Source: Anisus vortex
Lineage: Eukaryota; Mollusca; Gastropoda; Planorbidae
NCBI GenBank assembly: GCA_949126835.1
Contig: OX421499.1
Span: 4,046,553 to 4,110,552, forward strand
Length of the DNA: 64,000 bases
Reading direction: 5' to 3'
A program made the translations under genes and the position numbers. Under the pieces are notes generated by a model. That model was not told where the DNA came from and did not search any database. It saw nothing but the letters and a program-made list of their open reading frames with translations. This document shows positions 36,461-46,412 of the stretch, piece by piece (within the stretch, counting starts at the first letter, position 1; each line of letters starts with the position of its first letter).

Positions 36461-36825
36461 TAATAATAATAATAATGATAATGGTCATTTTTTTTTATAG
36501 CGCTTCTATCCATGCTATTAAATTTAGCATGCTAAGTGCTCAATTGTAATGTCAGATGTATTGGTATGTAAGACACACGGCGACTAGCCAAAAGTGAAAG
36601 ATCTTTAAGCTCTTTTCAAAAGACTCTCTTGTCTCAGATTCTCTCAGTGTCTGAGGTAAACTGTTCCATAATGAAGGCGCCACAGATTCAAATGAGCGCC
36701 CTCCTAGGTACTTTCTTTCGTGTCCAGCTACACTGGGAGGAGTGACTGTTATAAGGAACGCAGTTCCATTGATAGGTCATGCTTTGATGAATTGGTTATT
36801 GAAGATAGGAATGCACATAATAAAA
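36461..36825 (-). pseudogene. CR1-like LINE, 3' end fragment in FoxC intron
   Basis: The minus strand reads RSFESVAPSLWNSLPQTLRE and ESFEKSLKIFHFW, the C-terminal end of a CR1/L2-type reverse-transcriptase protein. It is colinear with the better copy at 61983-62707 (RSFESAAPYLWNKLPQTLRD). A frameshift near 36755 and a stop further upstream show it is dead. The 3' UTR shares GCATGCTAA and TAGCATGGATAG-GCGCTAT with that copy and ends in an ATT microsatellite. It is 5'-truncated, as is usual for LINE insertions. Confidence 0.8.
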
Positions 36826-36952
36826 GGCTTAAAAAATAAAATTAATCCAAAGCTTCATGCCATAGTAATATTATACTGTCAATAGTTACAAACAAAACAT
36901 ACGTATTGACTAAGCTATTAAATAAAAGAAGAAGCGCATTAATTAAGCTTAA

Positions 36953-37270
36953 CTTATCTTATATATTACAGACACTCCTCTTATAAAGAAGATAAATGTG
37001 TCCTATCCTCATCCGTGGTCTGAGTCTAGTCTTGCATTTTTATTCGTGTTTAAAATTTTGTTAGGTTTCTGGTTTTCCTTGTTTGTTCAGGCAACCCATT
37101 CCAGGTTCGGATGAACTTCGGGAAGAAATAGTTCTTGTACCGGTATGCATTGGTTCTCGAATAAGGGAAACGGAAAGTGTTTTTGTCTTTATGTTTATCT
37201 GAGCTTTGCAACAGGTTGTTATTGGGTTGTATTTATAAATTAGAGTTTAATGCCTTATGTATTATTACTA
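36953..37270 (-). pseudogene. Jockey/CR1-type LINE 3' end, copy 1
   Basis: The minus strand reads DKHKDKNTFRFPYSRTNAYR, then YKNYFFPKFIRTWNGLPEQ, then a stop soon after. The FFP-x-I/T-R-x-WN-x-LP motif is the conserved C-terminal end of Jockey-superfamily reverse transcriptases. Related fragments lie at 39133 and 41583. It is 5'-truncated and short. A 21-bp tandem duplication (TCAGTTATGATTATTTGCTA) follows at about 37340-37381. Confidence 0.7.
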
Positions 37271-37715
37271 CTTTACTCTTTGCCTTTCTGTCCTCTAGTG
37301 TTTTCTAGGTTTAGTGATTTAGCTCTTGGTGTTACTCTTGTCAGTTATGATTATTTGCTAGTCAGTTATGATTATTTGCTAGTAATGCTAAACATTTCTT
37401 TTTCTCGATAAAATGAATATGTGAATTCTGAATATACACTTTCATAAAAATTATGTTTTCTGGTTGACAGAAACTAGATCAACTGATAAAAAAATTCACA
37501 TAGAAATTCACCTTAGTGAATGGGTGAATAGATCTATAGAATATTGATTAGTAAAGTTAAATGCGACCGAAAGTAAATATTTCTAGTGATAATATCGATC
37601 ATTCTGCGATAGAATCTTACTTCCAAGTTTGTTAATACTATTAAAGTTTTGTGAGTCTTGACTTAGAAGAACAAGGTGTTACAAGCTTGTACGTATGCGT
37701 ATTGATAGACTAAAA

Positions 37716-37900
37716 CAGGCGTCGGCAACCTATGGCGATAAGAGGATGTTATTAATAGGATAATTCCAATGGCACGCAGAAGACAATTTTAAGTCTCTTC
37801 TACAATAAATGAAGAGGTAGAGCAAGATGACTTTTAGACGCTCTGAATGAATTAGAAATCCTACTTTGACACACTACTATCAAAAGGTTGGCGACCCCTG
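37716..37900. mobile_element. hAT-like MITE, family 1, with templated filler
   Basis: Inverted orientation relative to the 29604 copy. The ends CAGGCGTCGGCAACCTATGG and AAAGGTTGGCGACCCCTG and the interior (AATTAGAAATCCTACTTTG) match the family. The flanking 8-mers gactaaaa (37708-37715) and ggctacaa (37901-37908) match at 6 of 8. The subterminal segment with the GGCACGCGTGCCAGA block is missing and replaced by 30 bases identical to 34587-34616. Confidence 0.85.
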
Positions 37901-37921
37901 GGCTACAATACGTTGCAAGCT

Positions 37922-38075
37922 AGAAGAAGACATTATAAGCTAGAAGTTACATTTCTAAATACAAGATATAGTGAGCTGGTTCTGTGCCCGTTTCTTAGAA
38001 GAAGACATTATAAGCTATTAGTTACGTTTCTAAATACCAGAAATAATAAGCTAGGTGTTTTGAAGTTTCTTAGTA
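37922..38075. repeat. Two-unit tandem duplication (about 76 bp)
   Basis: AGAAGAAGACATTATAAGCT occurs at about 37922 and again near 37998. Both are followed by AGTTAC-TTTCTAAATAC. The second unit is diverged. Confidence 0.7.
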
Positions 38076-39132
38076 CATAATATTATGATATGTGGAAGTC
38101 ATGAAGTTATTATTTAGTTTTGAATAAGTTCCTTAGTACAGGTCGTTCGTTATAAGCAAATTGGGTATATGTCTCTTAGCGTAGGACGATACATCTATTT
38201 CTGTGAAAGTTACAGTATAAAACTGCATAACTAGTTCTTTATACATATCTTGATATTACACGTTTTAAATCAAGTCATGTCGATGTCTTTATTTCAACAA
38301 TAGACAATTCTGAAATTACTTCAGATAATATTTTTTATGGCATACCTGATGTTGTAAATGAGGGTCCAAATTGAGTTGAACGTACGCAGAAGTTTTTATT
38401 TGAGACTTAAGATATGGGCTTACGTAGAAACAAAAAATGTTTTGTGGCCATGAAGAGAATGGGTTGAAAACTCGATTTATAATAAAGCTTACATATTAAT
38501 GGCTGCTGTTGATTGCTGTTTTTTTTTAAACGTGGCCTAAATAATATAACCCTTCAAGACTCAATTTTGAACGAACCCTTGCATTATTTCTTTAACATGC
38601 TATTTCCTTTATTAGCGGTTAATGGTTTTGAACTGCGAGAATAAATAAATAACAAAGAAAGATATGCTGGAGAATTAATACATCTTTTGAGAAAACAGAT
38701 GTTATTGTTGTTTAATTATAAATTCATATTTAATGCATAATTTAATTGTGTCCGTGTTATTGTTTTGTCTTTAATTATCTTGAATTAACCGTGACATGAG
38801 TGACAATCTTGATTGGAAAAGCATAATTTTTCTCAAGACATTAATAGATTCTTTTTCCTATTGAAAACAAATATTTTCTTTTATTAAATTCATTTTATAT
38901 GTAATTTAGCAATAGGGCGCCCCGAAGTTGTTGGCTCAATTTCACGTTACAAAAAATAGCAATATCCCCCCCCCCCCCCCCCCCGCTCTCGTTGCGAAAT
39001 CTTGAAAATTATTTGGAGAAATTTAAAATTTGATAGACATCGTGCTGACCACACAATCACTGACTAATACAGGTGCTGCTGAGGTCTGCTTCACTAGCCC
39101 CCCCCCCCCCACGTTGAACAAAAGGGATGGAA

Positions 39133-39366
39133 TTCTTATCTTATCTTTTTATATTACAGACGCTCCTTCTATAAAGAAGGGTATTGCGTCCTACGCTCAT
39201 CCGTGGTCCGAGTCTGGTCTTGCATCTTTATTAATGCCCGAATGCCACTCGAGAAGAAAGAGCACATATATGCATTTGTTCTCGCATAAGGAAAGTGTCT
39301 TTGTCTTTATGTTTATCTGAGCATTGCAACAGGTTATTATTGTGTTGTATTTCTAAATTAGAGTTG
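39133..39366 (-). pseudogene. Jockey/CR1-type LINE 3' end, copy 2
   Basis: Same family as 36953-37270: GATAAACATAAAGACAAAGA on the minus strand and CTCATCCGTGGTCCGAGTCT on the plus strand. The RT C-terminal segment around FFP...WN is partly deleted. It lies immediately 3' of the FoxC donor site, so the intron grew partly by LINE insertion. Confidence 0.65.
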
Positions 39367-39479
39367 TGTACGTTAGTAAAGAATAATCTACAAACACAGT
39401 GACTAAAAGCCTACAATGACCGAAGCTTAACAAGATACATAATAAAACATCTTTTGATTAAAGAAAACGGACAACTTAC

Positions 39480-39725
39480 TTGTTTTCCCGGTAAAACGGG
39501 AATTTTTCCATGATGAACTGGTAAATCCCGTTGAGCGTCACTTTCCGCTCAGGTGCGGACTGGATCGCCATCGCTATGAGGGCGATGTAGCTGTAGGGCG
39601 GTTTGACCATCTCCTTGACCGGGTGGTGCGGGTGGTGCCCGCCGTAAGGGCCGTAGGGCGAGGGCCTGGACATGGCCCCGTACTGGTCTGTGTACATGCC
39701 CATTCCGCCCATGGCCATACCGTAG
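39480..39725 (-). CDS. FoxC: FoxC forkhead transcription factor, 5' visible coding exon
   Basis: Reads [16 protein letters not shown], then [11 protein letters not shown], a His-rich patch, [20 protein letters not shown] and [19 protein letters not shown], i.e. the start of the forkhead domain through helix H2. It ends at a strong donor (AA|GTAAGT) and joins 33300 in frame. With the Met at 39718 as start the joined protein has 530 residues and the forkhead domain spans about residues 38-132. A strong acceptor (CTGTTGCCCACAG) sits immediately upstream of 39725 and the exon begins with the last base of a codon. FoxC proteins carry similar MxxY...EQY...YGPY sequence preceded by about 30-40 more residues. 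The true start is therefore probably in an upstream exon, not identified in 39726-64000 and possibly outside the window. If the 39718 Met is used, the acceptor is in the 5' UTR. Confidence 0.94.
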
Positions 39726-40207
39726 CTGTGGGCAACAGAAATGAAGATATTATAAAATATTTAGATACAATTAAAGACAATAAGAATGCATATGAACTGT
39801 TTCCATGGCTGTGTGTGAATAAACAAGATGTATGTGTGTTCCTTCGCTACAAACTCCTAGACAGCTTGACCAATATGGACACACGTCTTATACATTTGTT
39901 CTAAATTTTATATGTATTTTAAAATAGTATAATATTATTATTGTTTCTGAATTAGTTGATTTACAAAAAAAAAATATTTGCCCGAATATGCTAATATATA
40001 AAACCTATAACAAAAATAGACAATAAATGCCTAGTATAAAAGGAAGTAAGAAATAAGTGTAGGGTAAATGAAATAAATATTTGTATGGACAACTTTTTGT
40101 AGAGATTGTTATATATAGTTATTCACATATCTGTCCATTTCTGATATAAATAAAAATAAAAAATTGACGCAATCAAATTTTTTTAAGCTATTCTTTAATG
40201 AATGGAT
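39726..40207. other. AT-rich sequence 5' of the visible FoxC exon
   Basis: Most likely intron of FoxC. The 24 bases next to the exon form a pyrimidine-rich tract suitable for a 3' splice site. No exon or repeat family was recognised in the rest. Confidence 0.5.
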
Positions 40208-40448
40208 AACAGTGACCAATCGGCAGCGCGTTCGACTCGCGTTTCGGGGCTTCTGGTAACGAATCCTGGTAAAGGCTAGATTTTGATCTCGGAACTGGAG
40301 TCTACCCAAATCTGATGTATATCCTACCTAGATTCGACTGGGCATTGTACTGGCCACACAAACCCCAAGTATAACGCGGCCGCGGAACCCGTTGACGCTC
40401 CTTCATTGGCCCTATGGATCAATTTGGTCCGACGGGATACTTTACTTT
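40208..40448 (+). mobile_element. tRNA-derived SINE S1
   Basis: The head AATCGGCAGCGCGTTCGACT is followed by a B-box damaged by small changes (GTAACGAATCCTGG). The body and tail are typical: GAGTCTACCCA, GACTGGGCATTGTACTGG, GGTCCGACGGGATACTTTAC. Confidence 0.82.
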
Positions 40449-40638
40449 TCGTCTTCAAGGCGTGGTCTAAACACAGGCCCAGCCCCGACAGATGAAATCG
40501 ATAAAATTCTGGGAGCATAGGGAACAAGAATATTCATTCGACACTGTCGTGTCGCCTGAGATTGTAAGGACATAAAATAAGAAACACAGCTTTAGTGGAC
40601 TTAATGAATGAAGATGATCTGTTTTGAATATAATCAAA

Positions 40639-40920
40639 GACTATAATAAGATGGACCGCTTGCTCTATTTTTAGAGCTTATATTATATTATACTTTTTTT
40701 TTCCGTGCACAACCAATAAGGCTTCTACGTTCCAACGATGGCGTTAAAGGTTTCCGCTGTATACAAGTTTTTATTTTAATCTTAATTTTCCTTTGAGAAA
40801 ATCAAAGCTAATTACTAAACACGGAAGTCTAGAAGACGTAGTGTGATCGGGAATTCCGAAACTTTTTCAAGTTATCAAATAGTACCAGTATCAAAGCAAG
40901 CGGTCCATCTTCTTATAGTC
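40639..40920. mobile_element. MITE with 24-bp terminal inverted repeats (282 bp)
   Basis: The left end GACTATAATAAGATGGACCG (plus CTTG) and right end CAAGCGGTCCATCTTCTTAT (plus AGTC) are inverted copies with one mismatch in 24. The interior is non-coding. Related right ends occur at about 51450 and 55940. No clear target duplication was found, so the superfamily is open. Confidence 0.8.
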
Positions 40921-41582
40921 ATTTACATAATTCACTTGTCGGTTGTTTATAGTAATGAAAAAGTCAGTGTTCGAATAATTAAATTAACAGTATGACATTT
41001 TTATTTGATGGACGGATAGATGAATAGATGGATGAATGGCTAGATATAGATAGACAGATCACACAGATAGTGCAGACAGACAGACAGACATTATGAAGCC
41101 AAACCCACACACATAAGGACATACACACACAAAGTGGGGAGCGGGAGAGAGAGAGAGAAAGGGATATAAGAAACCACAGGAAGAAAAATATTTTTTTCGA
41201 GAGAAAACAAAATGCAAAGAATAGAATGATGGAAGTGGGGGGGGGGGTAAGGTAAAGCCATGTGGCTGGCATTTAGAAGAAGAGAGTGAGTCTTTTGACC
41301 GACTTAGCCGTGAGTACACATCCATCCATAGATCAGTGGCTCAAGGATCTACATGGCATTGGGGAACTTGTAATGAGGGATGGAGACGGAGAAGGGGAGG
41401 GAGAAGTAAGGGTAATAGTGAGGATGGAAGGGGGGGGGCGAACACTTCTATTCAAGGGGGAATAGAAGTGGAGGTAGAGGGGGGGACGGGGCGTTAAAAA
41501 AGGGGGATCAAGGGCGTGGACAAAGTATATTTTGTAACACATACTGGAGGAATAATGTTTAAATGTTGCAGGATGGATTAAT

Positions 41583-41760
41583 CGTCTTAACTTATATATT
41601 ACAGACGCCCCTCTATAAAGAAGATTACTGCGTTTGCATTTTTTATTAACGTTTTAAAATATGATGTTAAGTTACTGGTTTTCCTTGTATGTTCAGGCAT
41701 TCCATTCCCGAATGCCACTCGGGAAGAAAGAGTACTTATATGCATTTGTTGTCGCAATCA
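41583..41760 (-). pseudogene. Jockey/CR1-type LINE 3' end, copy 3
   Basis: Shares CGCCCCTCTATAAAGAAGA, TACTGGTTTTCCTTGTATGT and GAATGCCACTCGGGAAGAAA with the copies at 36953 and 39133. Truncated and non-coding. Confidence 0.62.
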
Positions 41761-41789
41761 ATCCTATTTATTTCTATAACTGATATATA

Positions 41790-42188
41790 CAGTATACAGT
41801 GCTTTTTTTTTTTGTAAAAAAAATAGGTGCCGGTACTTAGTGATGGATTGCCTAACTTTTAAAGCAGTTTCGCCCATTATTTAGCATTATATTTTAATTC
41901 TTATTGCGCGCAATTTTAAAATAATTTAATTTTAACAAATTAATAATATAATAATTTTTTTTCTTAGTCCCTTAACCTTGACGGTCGTTGGGGGGGAGCT
42001 AATGGACACTGGGTGTCCATTATTCCTCTCTTGGGCTTGGTAGACATGGCGGCACCCATCTCCTCTCCAAGTCGGCAGTGGAGATAATATAATAAATTAA
42101 TAATAAACGTTAAAATACAAGAAAAGTAATAATTTCTTCCCCACATTGGAAAAGGTGCCGGTACGCCGTCACAAAAAAAAAAGCACTG
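41790..42188. mobile_element. hAT-like MITE, family 2 (399 bp)
   Basis: The outer parts are inverted: CAGTGCTTTTTTTTTTTGT and GGTGCCGGTAC on the left, GGTGCCGGTACGCCGTCAC and AAAAAAGCACTG on the right. Flanking 8-mers gatatata at 41782-41789 and 42189-42196 are identical, although the local TA-richness weakens that evidence. The left end has a small CAGTATA duplication. The interior is non-coding. Confidence 0.72.
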
Positions 42189-42442
42189 GATATATATATA
42201 GATATTTAGGCATGGTTGTTTACAAACGACTTTGTTTTTTCCTTAGCATTGATAACTTGAATAGTTTGTGTAAGCAGATAAGATAAAACAAGCAGGAGTC
42301 TTATTAGAAATGGTACAAAAGTTAAACGAAAATGGCCGAAATGAAGAGCAAAAAATTATCTTTCAGATATTGCAATTGTCCTATTTACAAAGTTGTATTA
42401 GTTAGCAGTAAGCTTACTCGTTTGAGAAAGTTACTATAAGTG

Positions 42443-42677
42443 TAAAAGTAAAAACCGTTCGGACCAAACTGATCCATAGGGCCGGTGAAGTAGCCTTCAC
42501 CAGTTTCTGTCGAAGCCTTTACTTCACCCCAACTAAGGTCAGGTACCCGTCAGAGCTGGGTAGATTCAGGGACACCCTCCAGACCCGGAAAAAAAAATCC
42601 TAACCATCACAGGGATTCGAACCCAGGACCCTTGCTACGCCAGTCGAACGCGCTGCCGTTCGCCCACCGACCCCCAT
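42443..42677 (-). mobile_element. tRNA-derived SINE S1 with 11-bp TSD
   Basis: The head is at the right end with an intact B-box (GGATTCGAACCCAGGACC on the plus strand) and body GTCAGAGCTGGGTAGATTCA. The core around the GGCATTGTGCTGG region is deleted. Flanks tactataagtg (42432-42442) and tactatcagtg (42678-42688) match at 10 of 11. Confidence 0.87.
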
Positions 42678-42998
42678 ACTATCAGTGAAGAGAGGGCAAA
42701 GTTCGGCCAGCGGGTCGCCACTATGTTGCATCCGGCCCACCCAATAGTCTCTTTCTCAAGTATGAAATTTGGCCAATTTAATAAAAACAGAGCTCTCCTC
42801 GTCGAGTCAAATCGTCAAGCAGTATTATAAATCAGTTTGGAGCTAGATTTTAACAATCTTGTGAATGCCTGCAGTCATCTACACCAGTCTGTCATTAATT
42901 TGATCAACACTAACATTTGTGTAACTCTAGTATCCATGTATATAATAATAAAATTTTTGACATTCTAACAATCGCGTAAGCATTAAAACTAGCAGGAA

Positions 42999-43150
42999 TT
43001 ACTGCAATTAATTTAATTATCCAATCAGAACCACTGCAATGAATTAAAATAGCCAATGAGACTTATTGTAATTAATTTAAAAGCCAATCAGAACTATTGC
43101 AATTAATTTAAATAGCCAATCAGAACTAGGGCAATAAAGTTTAAATAGCC
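42999..43150. repeat. CCAAT-containing 32-bp tandem repeat
   Basis: Four to five units of 31-33 bp: CCAATCAGAACTATTGCAAT plus TAATTTAAATAG, with the CCAAT(C/G)A core kept in each. It lies about 3.3 kb upstream of the visible FoxC exon. CCAATCA is the NF-Y core, but a role is only a guess. Confidence 0.8.
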
Positions 43151-43721
43151 ACGAAAATACGATACGAAAACAGACCATCAATTCCACTTTAATTATTTCT
43201 CTAGCCAATCAGATTTTTGAAACCCCAAGTTCACCCACTTCAATTGCTTAATATGGCAAACCAGGCTTTTTAATATGTAAGTTAACTAGTTACTAAATAT
43301 AAACCTTGTCTAATTGATTAGGAAAAAAATTAAAACGTTCATGATAATGTTAATATGATTAGTGACAAACTTAATACTAAAAGCATATTTAAAAAAAATA
43401 AAGTAAAGAGAGAAAAAAACAACGACGATTGATAACAATGTATTTAAAGACTTCGCATATAACCGCCATATTTAGTTCCAAATTTAAATACTAAACAGTA
43501 CTACTTGATCTTCAAGACAAAAACAGAATACATAACGTAGAACTATATCAAAAAGGGATTTAGTTGGATAAGCGTGCGCCATCTCTTTTTAACTGACAAA
43601 TACAATACATTAGGAAAGGTTTGTTATTGAATGTAAAAGGATATGTCCGTTACAGATTATAAATGCACGTGTTGTGCATTACAAAGTATATATATTATTT
43701 GTGTAATCGCACAGAATGAAT

Positions 43722-44010
43722 ACTGCTAGATTGATACGTCGCACTGCTAGATTGATACGTCGCACTGCTAGACTCGTACAACGCACTGATAGAGTCATAA
43801 GCCGCACTGATAGAGTCATAAGTCGCACTGCTAGATTCACACACCGCACTGCTAGATTCATACGCCGCACTGTTAGATTCACACGCCGCACTGCTAGATT
43901 CAAACGTCGCACTATTAAGATTAATACGCCGCATCGTTAGTATCATACATAGCACTTCTAGATTCACCCACCGCACTGGTAGATTCACCCACCGCACTGC
44001 TAGATTCACC
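43722..44010. repeat. 21-bp minisatellite, about 14 units
   Basis: Unit CGCACTGCTAGATTCATACG plus one base. The unit is 7 codons long, so frames on both strands run open as heptads (RRTARFI-like and AVRRINL-like). Divergence between units is spread evenly over codon positions by eye, which argues against selection on a protein. The stretch 43151-43721 before it is plain AT-rich DNA. Confidence 0.92.
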
Positions 44011-45188
44011 CTCAACTTTATGAATCGTGTCTAATGAGAAATGCATGCAGCCATTTTGTTTGATATGAAAACATCCGAATTTCCGGAAACATTTGAAAAC
44101 GAGGTTTCGAGTTTCAGAATGATCTCCATTCTGTGGTTATCCCTCACGTAAAGGTCAAACGGTAATTACAATTCTGACTCTATAGATTGCTAAACATAGC
44201 AGTTGTCTACACAAATAGAAGTCTATATATTATACGAATGTCTTTGTGTATGTTTTGTTATGACATTATGGTGTTGTTCATGAATTATTTCCCGCATATA
44301 GTGTGTGCGTGTGTGTTTGTCTGTGCTTATGTGTGGTACTTATTCTGTTATGATTTACAGTCCAAGAAATCTGGCCAGGAATGGCTTCAATGAGTGAGCA
44401 GTGCTCCCACATTTACCCATAAGCGCGTCGACAGCTTTTGCTCGTCAGTGGGCTCGAGACCTAACAGATGGTAGAGATTCTCCCGACCCCCCACCCCATC
44501 TCCCCCCCCCCTTTTTTTTCCCTCGCCTTAAGCGTCACAGCGAAGTGAGCCAAGATGGCGCAGCAGTGCAGCTGGGTGCCCGCCTGTGTGTGAGTGTGTG
44601 CGTGCGTGCGTGTTTGTTTGTTTGTATGTACGTGGTCTGGGTGAGATAAGAAACTCGTTATGGGGCGGATGGGGAGACGTGGGGCGGCAGGAGGGGGGCG
44701 AAAGGCGGTAGGGTGTGGTCGAACGTAGCGAATGCGATGGGCCTGAAAACTATTTAAAAAAAATGGTGGGCGCATAATTTGACTAGTGCATAACATATTG
44801 CTTAGGTAAGGGGCGTGGGGGGAGGGGTGTGGAGGGGAAAGGCGCCCGCATAAGGAAACGGTTTGGATTGTATTAAACATATTAACGGCTTTTGTTGAAA
44901 CTTGTCTTTCGTAGCTCGATTTGAAATGTGTACGGCCTGTCCGCCTGCAGAGCATATAATTAAAGGTTTTGACAGTGGAAACGGCAAGTAGAAGAAGGTA
45001 GATTGTGCCATAATGTTCGGAAGGATACAAAACATAAGATACGAACTACGGTCGGCCCTTTCAGAGCTCGACTGCTCTACCACTTCAACCACCAATCAAG
45101 CATTTCATTGAAATTGTTATAGGGCCTATTTATAATTATGCATAGAGTACTATGAGAAAGCGGCCATAGCAAATGTTTGAAAAAAAAT
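44011..45188. other. Intergenic or intronic stretch upstream of FoxC
   Basis: A more GC-rich patch at 44400-44720 includes GCCAAGATGGCGCAGC (a YY1-like core) and a GT tract at about 44585-44625. Opposite-strand open frames (44461-45030 and others) show no domain. No exon is supported. Confidence 0.4.
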
Positions 45189-45246
<58 letters not shown>

Positions 45247-45247
45247 T
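45189..45247. repeat. (TC)n(TA)n(GA)n perfect palindrome
   Basis: About 17 bp of TC, 26 bp of TA, then about 15 bp of GA, making a self-complementary stretch of nearly 60 bp. It could extrude as a cruciform and may be copied or sequenced with errors. Confidence 0.9.
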
Positions 45248-45787
45248 AATATATATATATATATATAAAGTAGCTTGTGTATGTGTCTAACCAATCAAAA
45301 TTCGTTTATTTAAAGACACGTGACATTATCATCTCATATCTTTCTTTTGTGATCCTTCATTAACATGTGTAGTGGTTAGCGTCTTCGGCTGCTATGCGGG
45401 CGATGTGGGTTCGATTCCCCACTGATAGCTTTATTTATATTCTACTTTGTTTTTATTGCCATTAATATTACTTTTAAAAAAAAAAAGATTTTAAGGGTTT
45501 AAGAACTTAAACTTTCTAAAAATGTTTTCAGTAAATAAAATATTAGAATTATTTTTCAGACGCACGCGGAAGACAGATGTTTGATTCTTATCCACCGGGA
45601 TAGTCCTAACTTTTTTTTAAATAAAAAGAAATGCTTTTTTAACCCGATTACAATATTTATTTTAAATTACTTTCTAAATTTTTTTTCAGTAAATAAATAA
45701 TTATTCTATTTTTTAAGTTATGATAGCTTTTTGTTCATTGTAGTCTATACATGTTGTATCTGCTCCTTTATACCTACATAAGCCTAG
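45189..45787 (+). mobile_element. Helitron-like element with tRNA-like segment, copy A (degenerate)
   Basis: A TC...TATATAAAGTAGCTTGTGTATG start resembles the 63597 element. A tRNA-like stretch at about 45365-45420 has TAGTGGTTAGCG, GCTATGCGGGCG and GGTTCGATTCCCCAC. The shared tail segment is AACCCGATTACAATATTTAT. The 5' edge has expanded into a (TC)(TA)(GA) palindrome. The 3' hairpin seen in the copy ending at 61200 is missing. CTAG|T at 45784-45788 may be coincidental. Confidence 0.55.
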
Positions 45788-45891
45788 TATAAAATTTATA
45801 AAAAAGAAGAGTTATTGGAGATTTTATAGCAAAACATATTTCCGGAGAAAGAAAAATACAAAAGCTTGTTATCTTTTTCCTTGATCTAGAC

Positions 45892-46088
45892 CAGGGTTCG
45901 GCAACCTTTTCATAATGGTGTGCCGAAGTAGGATTTCTAATTCATTCAGAGTGCCAACAGCCTAAAAGTCATCCTGCTATTTTCTTGTAGAAGAGACCTG
46001 AATAGCCTTTCCTGTGATGTTCGGCGTGCCATTAGCAATTGCTCTGCGTGCCAAGTCTGGCACGCGTGCCTTAGGTTGCCGACCCCTG
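45892..46088. mobile_element. hAT-like MITE, family 1
   Basis: CAGGGTTCGGCAACCTTTTC ... TAGGTTGCCGACCCCTG, with flanks atctagac (45884-45891) and aactagac (46089-46096), 7 of 8 matching. The interior matches the 29604 copy closely. Confidence 0.9.
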
Positions 46089-46261
46089 AACTAGACTGTA
46101 GGTGTGGGAAAACTATGGCTCACGTGCAAATAGTAGTGCGCCGCGCCCCTTGATTTTGAAATGAATCCTGCTCTGATTCAAAAATAATACATAAATAAAA
46201 CAATTAGCCCCCCCCCTCTTTTTTCTTGCATATCGGTTGTTTCGTTTTAAAGAGTGCCATT

Positions 46262-46412
46262 AAGGACCGCCTAGTCATACGGTTAGTTCACCGGACTGTC
46301 AACAGAACGGCCTGGGCTCTAGTCCTGCCAGCTGACCAATCCCTGCCGCCCTGTAGGAGTCTTGTGGACGTAATAATCTTCTATCTCTAAGACACGTCTG
46401 TAAACTTATAGG
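46262..46412 (+). mobile_element. tRNA-derived SINE family S2
   Basis: The tRNA-like head has CGGTTAGTTCACCGGACTGT (A-box region) and GGCTCTAGTCCTGCC (B-box position). The tail is CAATCCCTGCCGCCCTGTAG, GGACGTAATAATCTTCTAT and GTCTGTAAACTTA. Fragments occur at 23176 and inside 24099-24484. The promoter boxes are weak, so the tRNA ancestry is likely rather than certain. Confidence 0.65.

Larger units (their letters stand above)
33301..39479 (-). other. FoxC: FoxC intron splitting the forkhead domain (6,179 bp, phase 2)
   Basis: The donor on the minus strand is GAAAACAA|GTAAGT and the acceptor TTCTTCCACAG|ACAGGGTTGG. Joining them makes AA+A = Lys then CAG = Gln, restoring the conserved FYRENKQGWQNS. 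The intron contains a TTAA-flanked mini-element, CR1-like and Jockey-like LINE fragments, a hAT MITE with filler DNA, a C19 run at 38966-38984, and C-rich low-complexity sequence at 34845-35070. There are G-runs near 35174 and 35597. The 35923-36366 open frame has no domain and is AT-rich. No other exon was seen in it. Confidence 0.93.

Noticed and set aside
44399..44460. FoxC first exon ending at a GTAAAT donor near 44417 (minus strand)
   Set aside because: Phase fits (Ala-Tyr-Gly then Tyr-Gly-Met) but an in-frame stop lies about 18 codons upstream with no Met between, and the sequence does not resemble FoxC N-termini.
44461..45030. 189-codon minus-strand frame
   Set aside because: Pro/His/Thr-rich, overlaps GT/CA and C-rich tracts, no domain. 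Overlapped by other frames of equal quality.
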